Positions 6,440 through 15,281 of a stretch of DNA of 16,594 bases are shown here, one piece after another. The notes beneath the pieces are model-generated. The model did not search any database. It saw nothing but the letters and a program-made list of their open reading frames with translations, and was not told the origin of the DNA. The DNA comes from Hawksworthiomyces lignivorus. Lineage: Eukaryota; Ascomycota; Sordariomycetes; Ophiostomatales; Ophiostomataceae. The DNA lies in contig NTMA01000180.1 in the NCBI GenBank assembly GCA_002917075.1, positions 1 through 16,594 of the forward strand. The letters run 5' to 3'. Every line of letters starts with the position of its first letter. The first letter of the stretch is position 1. Both the position numbers and the translations under genes were made by a program.

Positions 6440-9175
6440 TTAAAATATTTTGGCTAGAATCCTGTCTTGTATCGTGACCGGCTGCTCTTCACACACCTGC
6501 CGGTAGTGGTCCGTTAAGGCTTCGAAAAAGGAGAGTCCCGAGACGAGGTCTACGTCCTTTGCACGGCGAAATGGCGTGCGTTTGACAATCTTCCAGCTTA
6601 TGCCTATGAGCCCAACAAGAGCAATCTAAAATGGATAGTGTTAGTTCTGCCAAATAGATGCGCAAAGAGTACTGACTCAGACTTACAATACCATAGTTAA
6701 AGATGAACGTGGACACCTTCCACTTGCCTTTAAGGAACACGGCATAACCTTGTAGCCTGCACCATTGTCAGAATTATCAGAATCTTGAATTGGCACCGGA
6801 GGCGTCTTTGACTTACCATAAAAAGAGTAAAGACCAGAAAAATGCCCACCACCCGGCATAAGGTTGCAAATTTGATCGGCATGGCAGATACTCCTTTCTG
6901 TCGACACCCTGCGCTTTCATGGCGTTATTGAAGCGAATCCATGTAAAAGACATGACACACCAGTTGCTGTCGGCAGTATAGTCAGTTTGCAAAGTAAGCA
7001 TTTAATGGAGCGGAGGCAACAGTAAATTAGCATACAGCATAGTTGCAGCGGTACAGAAACTGTTTCTTTGTCAGTAAAAGACAATAACCCTATATTGAAG
7101 TTGCTTTTAAGGCTGGCTCACTTTAGAATCCAGTTCAAGACTTGAGCACTTCCTGATCCAAGGGCGAGGTAGGCCAAGCAGCTCAGGAGCATCACAACTA
7201 TGACGGCGGCGTATGGGACACCGCTAATATGCACTAGTTAGAATTGTTGCATATAATAATAGCAAGTTTGTTGAGCATCCCTACTTTTTGTTCAAGCGGC
7301 GCAAGAATTTTGGTGCCTGGCCCTCGAGAGCCAAGGCGTGGAGGCTCCGCGAGGCATTAAATGTGTAGGCATTGCCCGCCGAAATGATGGTTGTTAATAA
7401 AGCTGCTGTCACAATGGATGGCAAAACAGGAATATGAAGGCGTTCCATTGAGATGACACTATGACGTAAAGTATCAGTTTCTCTTCTATGTTCCAACATA
7501 TCCTGAGAGTAGAAACTTACTAAGGAGAACCCCCAGCATAAGTCGAAGAGCCGTTGGTCAATCTAGCAAATCTTTGTTAATAGCTCATAACCAAAAATAT
7601 ATGCGCAGAAGCGAAGGCACAGTGCGGTTCTTACATAGGGTCGTTGGACGGTACGAGAATCTATATCGCTGTGGTTAATGGGCTTTACTTTCTGGAAGAA
7701 TGTGTGGAAGCTAGGTCGTGACTTACACCGACGCAAAGAGAGCCACCGATAAAGAATATGCATAGCCGTAAAATAATAGTCTTGAAGGCACGGGGCATAG
7801 TCCGTCGGGGGTCCCTAGATTCCCCGGCAATCACTAGAGTGCCATATTTATCAGCATCTTCCTCCATACAGCCATTGCTCAACTAACTCACTTGAAATAT
7901 ATTCCGGGCCACCGGTGCAGAACCCAGCAACGTTGACAGCATTAATAAAGGAAGTGAGGCGTGTGATACCAGTGTCTCCCGCCCAAGGACCTGGGTTCTT
8001 CCAATATCGAAAGCCGAAGCGACTGACGAAAATTAAACCGGTCAGCAAACCATGCTCCTTACATATGTTCTTTTTGGGAATCTTACTCGTGCAATGGGTT
8101 TCCGCCCAACATGACGACAAACGTATAGATAAGGAGGCCGGTGGCGAGTAGGACTTTGCCCAGTGCTATCCAGAACTCGACTTCACCGAACAGATCCGCT
8201 CGATAGACATTGATGGCTAAGTAGAACAATAAAGACACTACAGTACAAGAATATATATCAGAAATGATATACAAAACTCAATGTAAAATATCAAGCGTCA
8301 GTGTTCGTACCGGAAATCAGGATGGCAGGTGATTGGTCGTAACCCCAGTATGCGACGAGGGTATTGATGACGGTAGCTTCGAAGATTACATATGAGGTTT
8401 GAGCAAACTAGAAGGCAGCCGGTAGTTAGTAGTCTTGTTTTTTTGTCGGGTTCTTAGATGGATTTCAGCATACAAAATGATTCCACCCCACAGCAACTCC
8501 AAGCGCCGGATCAACCATGCGGGAAGCGAGGCGTATAAAAGAGCCGTCTAGTGGCAACAAGCTGACAACCTCGAGTTCTGCAGCCACGATGGCCTTAGTT
8601 GAAGCGCAAATATAATAGCCTCGTTGGGGCTGTGTGCAGACTCACGACATTGTGCAATGGAAAACACGACACTCGACCAGAAAACAAATGCGACTAGCAA
8701 ACAAAGAGGACCGGAGAGCACGCCACCGCCAATGGCAATAAAAAGAGCACTTGCACGCGGATGTTTGTTAGCTGACCTAGCAATGCAACCCTTGCTTCTT
8801 CTGACCGAGTAAACAAAGAAAAAGGTCAAACACACGCGCCAATGGAACCAGCGATGGATGTCAATTGGATTTGTCGAGGATTTAGACGCCTATGATTCAC
8901 CGCATGTCGAATAGCAATGTCCAAGTCCGTCTCTTCGTTCTTGAGGTCTTGCGTATCGTCCTGCGCTTCGTTGTTGGCTTGCGCTGTCGCAATACCAGAA
9001 GCGGCCTGTACCAATTTAAATTAGTCCTATTATTCTCCCACTGACGAAGAAATGAGAGGAGTGCAGTAGAAATCTGACGTACCGCAGAGATTTCACCCAC
9101 TCCCATGGACTGAACACGCGTCATATAACTAGGAGGACTGGCATCTTCCTTCTTTCTTTGGGACTCTTCCGCCAT
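6440..9175 (-). CDS. Amino-acid permease, yeast-type (YAT) family of the APC superfamily
   Basis: Plasma-membrane amino acid/proton symporter with 12 expected membrane segments. I assembled 16 exons (minus strand): 9175-9083, 9005-8836, 8749-8646, 8577-8474, 8407-8311, 8237-8087, 8022-7892, 7833-7727, 7660-7635, 7562-7521, 7458-7285, 7223-7122, 7059-7036, 6966-6817, 6756-6687, 6625-6440. Every intron is GT..AG, 58-86 nt, and the frame never breaks, giving 576 aa, normal for the family. The N-terminal 80 residues are hydrophilic and acidic. Family landmarks are LNPRQIQLTSIAGSIGAALF at the first helix, GPEYIS (278-283) followed by AGES and PRR, a long helix with SAGNAYTFNASR, NGVPYAA, then SFTWIRFNNAMKAQG near the last helices. 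The C-terminus ends in ILAKIF. Substrate cannot be read from sequence. It is divergent from the dioxygenase gene across 816 bp. Two micro-exons (26 and 24 nt) would be missed easily by gene finders. Expression was not tested, but the intact splicing argues for a functional gene. Confidence 0.93.
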
Positions 9176-9991
9176 TGCTGCGAAGTTTCAGTCTGGAAAG
9201 CTTTGGAATACGATGTGTTTTGGGTAGAATAGTTCTCAGTACAACAACCGCTTAGGCGAGACAGACTTCACTTACTCTAGTACAGCTGGGAGTAAATGAA
9301 GTATTTATTTACATTATATTACTGACGAGACAACTCCATAAGAGGAGGAAATAGCCATTATGGAGAAGACGGTAATCTTGCCTAAAACAGCTAGTTAAGG
9401 ATATTTCACTCTTATCTTTTCTGGTTCGGTCCCCACAGTGTAAGGCGTAGTACAAGGTAGTTTTAAGGATGAGACTTAGATTATGCAAAACCTACAACGC
9501 TAAATGGACACATGAAGGTCCACGCGAGCTTTCCGCGAATAACCGTCAGCTATCGATGGATCTTCTGCAAGGAGTTGCATGTCAAGCTAAGCGAGCCCTG
9601 AAGGTTTGGTATAGCCTTATGATCGATTCTACCTATCTTATCCAAAGTCCTGGTTGAAGATGGCCGGCAAAGAGGGGGTTGCCCAAGGTATCAATTCCGG
9701 ATATAACCACTATGAAAGAAGGGCGCCGTCTTCGGCCTCATTTTGCTAAATAGTATATAATTGGAAATAGAACACACATATCAAGACCGACAGTAAGCGC
9801 AGATCATTGAGACGTGATGCATGTTTAATATGTTAAAGAAGACGCTGTGAGAAATAACATGGTCTTTCTCAACCAAACGCAAGGAGATAAGAGCCATCAG
9901 AGCCAAGAGAATTTATTTGCATCAAATTCTTTCGATTTGACCCTTAGAGCAATAAACAAACGCACACAAGACACGAACAGACACGATCAGT
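9176..9991. promoter_or_regulatory. Shared divergent promoter region of permease and dioxygenase
   Basis: 816 bp separate the two start codons. Three GATA-factor-type motifs (HGATAR: 9412-9417, 9633-9638, 9885-9890) are present, about the number expected by chance, so they are not evidence of control. TATATAAT-like sequence occurs near 9752. A plus-strand ORF at 9469-9657 (62 aa) has no recognisable domain and I do not call it. The dioxygenase leader just before its ATG is rich in A and C (ACACGAACAGACACG), common in fungal leaders. Confidence 0.5.
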
Positions 9992-11521
9992 ATGACCCCC
10001 TCTCTCGTTACTATTAGCGCTTCAGAGCCACTGGAGAAGATCTACGATGTGATAGTTTGTGATGGAGGCGTTATTGTGTCTGAATTCCTCTCACCAGAGC
10101 TCCTAAAAGAGTGCATGGAAGCTAGTGAGTCTCCTTTTTCTCCACCAGTCAGTATACTTGTGCGCAGCACAACAACATGGTACAGAATTTTAACGAGTCT
10201 TGTAGTTGAACCGCATATGAAGAGCCGTGGACTTTACGATTCCAGCTCATCGCATAACGAACTGGGTTCGGAATTCTTCCCCGAGGGTTCGCAGCGTGTT
10301 TATGTACGATGGTACTAAATCAACCAAACGGTAGCGGTATTGACGGATAAACTGACTGTGTACTTTGTAGGGCCTCTTGGGCAAGATGCCTGAGCAATTG
10401 ACCAAGATTATGCGTTTGTCCGTTTGGCAAGGTATTATGGGGCGTTTCCTCAAGTAAGTGACACTTCTAATGATCCCCTGGCTCTTTGGTACTTACCATG
10501 GGCAAGTAATATGCTCATAATCTATAAACTAGTGATGAATTTGCGTCATACACTGGCGGGACTCTGGTTCCCCAGAAGAGCGGCTTTATGCTGGCATCTA
10601 CGGCCGCCTTGCGTCTCGTTCCTGGCGCTAAACCTCAGCCCCTTCACCGGGTAAGGGGCATGCTCGCACTTCCAAATTATATTCGTAGATGAGGACTAAT
10701 AAGTCACTATGGCAGGACCAAATTGCTTACCAGACGAGACCGGATCCTAACAATCCCCTCTTTACACCCATGGTGGGCTGTCTCATCGCCGGCTCTAAGT
10801 GCACATACAAGAATGGTGTAAGTCATGTCGATTTCATCGCTATAACTATGGTTTACGGCTCTGCTGACTTATTGAAGGCTACGGCAGTCATTCCCAGAAG
10901 TCACCTCTGGGGCGCTGACCGAGCGCCTAAGACCAGTGAAGTTTGCTACGCAGAGATGGAACCTGGTTCTGCCCTCTTTACTCTCGGTTGTATGGGATAC
11001 TAGCCCACCTATAAGAATTGTCTTCCGCTTCATGCTGACGTGTCCTCTTTTATCTTAAAGCCACTTATCACGGCGCCGGCGAAAACAAATGCGAGCCCAC
11101 GGATCCGGATGCACTTCGGACACTTTTTGCCGTGTTTGGGTACGTGAAATCTGATTACTGGATCTCCTCAAATTCGTTCTACTAAACCTGACTCTGAAAA
11201 CAGTCAGCGGGATTATTACCGCCAGGATCAGGACGAGGCGTTGGCAACTCCGCTCTCCGTCGCGCGGAAGCTTCCAGACGATATTCTCCGGCTTGCGGGC
11301 TATTGTAAGTAATAATCCAGAAGAAGCATTTCTCGACCATTTCCCCCTTTATTTCTTTTGTTGTCTATTTGTTCAGAGAATACGTACTAATACTGAAATT
11401 CATTCCAGACAAGTCACTCGGAGGTGTGGGTTATGTCGAGGACCACCAGGCACCGATCGAATTTCTTCATCGTGAGGACATCGGCCTGGGGAAATTGGGC
11501 CCAGCAGGCCCTCGTGTCTAA
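9992..11521 (+). CDS. Phytanoyl-CoA dioxygenase (PhyH)-like Fe(II)/2-oxoglutarate oxygenase
   Basis: Nine exons: 9992-10124, 10206-10303, 10371-10453, 10533-10650, 10716-10817, 10878-10989, 11061-11139, 11204-11304, 11409-11521. They give 312 aa with no frame break. The iron-binding facial triad is visible: H143-x-D145 in PLHRDQIAYQ and H219 in TYHGAGEN. R235, shortly after, is a candidate for 2-oxoglutarate binding. The HxD to distal His spacing of 76 equals what I recall for FtmOx1 (H129, D131, H205). Other landmarks are DGGVIVSEFLSPELL near the N-terminus, SHNELGSEFFPEGSQRVY, and a C-terminal GGVGYVEDHQAP segment. Characterised fungal relatives (FtmOx1, AsqJ, AusE, Fum3) hydroxylate, desaturate or make peroxides in secondary metabolism, so the substrate is open. 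No peroxisomal or secretory signal is evident, so the enzyme is probably cytosolic. The donor of intron 6 has an alternative (see findings). Confidence 0.93.
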
Positions 11522-11800
11522 ATCAATATGCATTCTACCGAATGCTTTTACTACAAGGCCTGGAAAGAATGAACGGCGATAGTTAGTCTCCAATTGTGCA
11601 CAATAACTAACGCAAATAGCTTTCTCGTCTTTCAAAATACTATAATTGCAGTTAAAACGTATCGTTAAGTATTGAGAATAGTCCAAATCCTTATTGCTGG
11701 CAATGTATTCCTATGATCTGCTTCTTGTAGAAATTCGCTTCCAGAGGCCCCTGACGCCAACAATGGGTATTTGATGGCTGTCGATTCTGTTTCTTTAGGG

Positions 11801-11829
11801 GACTGGACACTATAGTGTCATGGCCAGTC
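11801..11829. repeat. Near-perfect inverted repeat with central 14-bp palindrome
   Basis: GACACTATAGTGTC at 11806-11819 is a perfect palindrome. Its outer arms extend it: GACTG at 11801-11805 pairs with CAGTC at 11825-11829, leaving a 5-nt bulge (11820-11824) on one side. The arms total 12 bp. It lies 280 nt downstream of the dioxygenase stop. It could be a protein-binding site, a transcript 3'-end hairpin or a small excision footprint; nothing decides between them. Confidence 0.75.
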
Positions 11830-12100
11830 TCTCTGGGTTGCAGCCAGTAGGCCAGCTCTCTCTTCACTCTCGATAGTTAACACCGTCAATTGACCATCTG
11901 TTGGAGGTTCTCTGCCCGCTGGGTTTAACATGGAAGATGTCATAGTAGTGAGAACATGCTGGCTCAAAAGATGACGTGACTTACAGTGAAAAATAACTTG
12001 AATGAAGATTGGTTATGCTCTATGGTCATAGGGCTCATGTCGGTGTTTACATCTTGGCATTGGCCATCTCTCTGTATTTGTCGCCTCAGCAAGATAAGGT

Positions 12101-12127
12101 TTGCCAAGACTTCGGTTGCCAAGACTT
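12101..12127. repeat. Tandem duplication of TTGCCAAGACTT
   Basis: The 12-nt unit occurs at 12101-12112 and 12116-12127, period 15 nt. It is probably simple replication slippage. A GATA-type site (AGATAA, 12092-12097) lies just before it. Confidence 0.75.
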
Positions 12128-12842
12128 GAGGTTGTAAACCTTGCTTAATAACTTCCAGCTACTTGACTAACATTCGTCAAAGTTTATTTGTCGGCCTAGG
12201 AAGGCTTAATGAAAAGTCAATAAGACAACATTCGCATAGAAAAAGAAGGAATACTTTACACAAAAACCATCACTTCATGACGTACATGGGAAGTGCCACT
12301 CCACGACTAAAGAAAAGATGTTGAGAGAGTCTTCAAGCCAATCAAACTAGCACCTCCATCTCAGGAAAAAGTTACAATGAGAGGGCCGGAAGAGAGTACC
12401 AAAAGCTAAAAGCAGTTCACCCAGGAGGTTGAAGAGGCAAGAATTCATTTCAAGAAATTCTCTTATAGAGAAGAGCCGGCTACCCCATTCAGCTGCTGCC
12501 GGCCATTTATGAACTAAGGATTTATGTGATGATCTTACTCCTTTCATCTATCTAGAGTGAAAGGGCCGCACGAAAACGACGTAGAAAAACTCCATCTTAG
12601 CGGAGGAAAAAAGGCACTATCAAAAATTGCAACAATGGATCCACCCATGCTCGTAACCGAAGTAAGTGGATATGATTAAGCGTGCGGTGTTTTTGATGTC
12701 TGACGGCCAACGGCTGGAAACAACACGGGATGATATCACTGTAAGATCCGGGGCGAAGTTGCGGCTTTGTAGAGATGGGCTACGAGAATGTCCCATGCTG
12801 GATACATAGTCCACTGAGGCTTGGCATTGTTTTCAAAGAATG

Positions 12843-12977
12843 AGATAAATCTTTGGTTAATGTTTGGCCCAGAAAGACGGGCTCGAGAGACTGAGCCACC
12901 TCACACATTGCTTTGCGAAAAAAATTTCCATTATCTGATCTGATAATTGGTGTGGAGAGCCGACATCAAGATTATCA
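12843..12977. promoter_or_regulatory. Cluster of four GATA-factor-type sites upstream of the MFS gene
   Basis: HGATAR motifs, the consensus of the AreA/NIT2 nitrogen regulators, occur at 12843-12848, 12931-12936, 12941-12946 and 12972-12977. The middle pair lies in opposite orientation with a 4-nt gap, giving the imperfect palindrome ATTATC..GATAAT. By hand count about 0.4 sites would be expected in 135 bp at equal base use. They lie 340-475 bp before the MFS start. Fungal Dal5-type carriers are classic nitrogen-catabolite-controlled genes, which fits, but the base composition here raises chance hits. Confidence 0.45.
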
Positions 12978-13315
12978 GATGGAACAAACCAATAAATTCT
13001 CTCAATTTGTGGGGGACAGACCCAGCATGAGGCTAGTCACGGCTAAGGCGGAGCTGCTAGCTAGCTGGCTTGGAGTAAAGGTGGTCTTGATATCCACAAG
13101 TCAGAACATCCCGAACACCACGAGGATCAATTTTGACTTATTTTAGCTTTGAAAAGATTTCCCGATATCGGTAGAACGTCGCCCACGCTTCGAACTAGAA
13201 AGGTTATAAAGATGTTCGCATTCCCATTTCACGATGGTATGTTTTACTGGAGCCAAGAACGGCCAACTCCACGAGCAGCAACAGCAAAACCTCAAGAAAC
13301 GGCAGAGATACAAGG

Positions 13316-15281
13316 ATGGTCACTATTCATGATGCACAACAAGTCCAGAACATTGAAGATCATACGTTGCCAAAAAGAGTGTCTGGCTATGACTCTGAGT
13401 TGCAGCAGGGACGGATGCTGCTTACTCGAGATGAAGAAAAACGCCTGATGAGACGGATTGACCTGCATCTGATGCCTCTCCTGGCGCTTATCGAGATGGT
13501 CAAGAATCTCGATGCTAACAATGTAATATTTTGTTGCGTCTTTCTGCGCTTGTGCCATCTCAGACTGATCTGATTCGCGCTCGATAGACAGCAAATGCCC
13601 GGATCATGAATGCGGGAACGCCACAGAGCATTCTGAGCCAGCTTCGGATAAGCCGCGATGCATATAATTTTGTCAACTCAATCTACTACGTAAGCACGCT
13701 CGCACCTTACCACGCGCATGACCTATGTCTGACATCTGTTAGGTGCCTTTCATAGTGGGTGGTTTGCCGTCCAACCTCCTCATCAAGCGGGCGCTGCCTT
13801 CAAGATGGCAGTCGGTGTCTATGGTAACTACTTCCCACATGCACTAAGCCGTCCATTTCATATTCTGATAGCGGTACAAGATTGCGTGGGGGGCTTCCTT
13901 GGCGTGCCACGCTGCCGTGCGTAATAAACAAGGGCTGTACGCAGCACGGTTTTTCGTTGGACTTGTAAGTGGCAGCTAGTTGTTTGCCTATTGCAGCGAG
14001 AATCTCATACTCATTTACGCAGTTCGAGTCGGGCATGTTTCCTGGTGCCATCTTGCAACTGACCTACTGGTACCGGCCAGATGAAATATCTATGCGCCTA
14101 CTTTACTATTGTAAGAGCCTAACGTGTAAGAATTTCGCAAAAGCCCAGGCTGACCATACTCGAACTAGACGCTCTGGGAGATTTCTCGGGCGTTGTCGGT
14201 AGTATCTTGGCCTTCGGATGTGATACAGTATCTGGTCGTTGCGGCCTCTCTGGCTGGCAGTGGTAAGCTACGCCGGCTCTTTCGATACTATGATAGAAAT
14301 AGCATTGACTCCGAGACAGGTTCTTTCTTATCGAGGGCGTAATTACCATTGCAATTGGATTTGCTGTGTGGTTCGCCTTGCCCGACTGTAAGACCTTTGT
14401 GATATCTGCATTTGCCCGTATTTTCGCTAATCAGGTGAACGTAGTCCCACAGCAGGCCAAATGGCTCTCAGAAAGGGAAAAGGCCTTTGTTCAAGGCAGG
14501 CTTCCTGCCAATGCTCCTCGGTCCGAAGAATCTCATTTCGAGTTTCGCGAAATCATCGACGCCCTTTTGGACAAACGGCTGTGGCTTTTCATGCTGATAT
14601 GGGCCACGATGACGGTTGGCACATCTGGCCTAAAATTCTACCAGCCGACAGTAATCGCCAACTTGGGATTTACGTGAGGCCCACGAGAGATTGCAGTGAC
14701 TTGGAGCTTGAACCACGCTGACACTGCATGGCAGATCGATTGCTCGGAGCCAGCTCCTCAATATTCCAACAGCGGTCCTCTCGATCATTCTCATTGCCAT
14801 TGTCAGCAACATCAGTGACAAAACCTTCTTGCCCAAACCCATTCTGTCCTTGGTGCTTCTCGTTGGCATATTGGCCTGCTATAGCGTCCTCTACACGTTT
14901 CCTAGCAACGGTGGGGTGTACGCGGCCACGGTCCTGTCCGTGGCCATGTCCAACAGCTGGTACCCAGCCATGTGGCCCTGGCGTATGCAGACGACTAGCC
15001 GTGCGACGGGGTCTGCCTTTGCCATCGCCTTCTCCAATGCCTGTGGTCACATTGGCTTCGCAGCCGGGCCACAGATCTTCCAGCAGAGATACGCACCCCA
15101 CTATACGACGTCGTTTGCCGTTGCCATGTCGCTCGTCGGCGTCTGCATCGTGGTCACGCTGTGGACGTGGTGGGAGACGCGGCAGATTAAGAAGATGCGG
15201 ATCGAAGCAGCCAACCGGGGCGATACGATCTTGGATGACGTCGATGCGAATGCAGACTTGAGAGCTATGACAAAGGCGTGA
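13316..15281 (+). CDS. MFS transporter, Dal5/allantoate-permease (anion:cation symporter) type
   Basis: Nine exons: 13316-13522, 13588-13689, 13743-13823, 13872-13964, 14023-14110, 14169-14262, 14320-14387, 14445-14673, 14735-15281. They give 502 aa, the usual family length, without a frame break; introns are 48-65 nt. Landmarks in order: a hydrophilic N-terminus, the RRIDLHLMPLL opening of the first helix, VPFIVGGLPSNLLIKR, FESGMFPGAILQLTYWYRP, FSGVVGSILAF, the central loop KWLSEREKAFVQGRLPANAP, then FYQPTVIANLGF and WYPAMWPWRMQTTSRATGSA near the last helices. Relatives in fungi carry allantoate, ureidosuccinate, nicotinate, pantothenate, biotin or dipeptides, so the substrate here is undetermined, most likely an organic anion or small vitamin. 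Start chosen because the N-terminal sequence is collinear with the family; no upstream in-frame exon is evident. The usual LDRxNIGNA motif of helix 1 is altered (see findings). Exon 9 is clearly more GC-rich than the upstream exons. Confidence 0.93.

Larger units (their letters stand above)
11522..13315. other. Gene-free spacer between dioxygenase and MFS transporter
   Basis: About 1.8 kb without a supported gene. ORFs at 11414-11686 (minus), 12347-12547 (minus), 12620-12814 (minus) and 12913-13146 (plus) have no recognisable domains. The stretch contains a hairpin-forming inverted repeat (11801-11829), a short tandem duplication (12101-12127) and a cluster of GATA-type sites (12843-12977) in the upstream region of the MFS gene. 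This is large for two functionally linked genes, so an unrecognised or lost gene could be here. Confidence 0.5.

Noticed and set aside
9469..9657. 62-aa plus-strand ORF in the divergent promoter
   Set aside because: No domain, no splice or promoter evidence; expected by chance in 800 bp.
12913..13146. 77-aa plus-strand ORF before the MFS gene as an upstream exon
   Set aside because: The MFS protein is full length without it, and the peptide has no recognisable motif.
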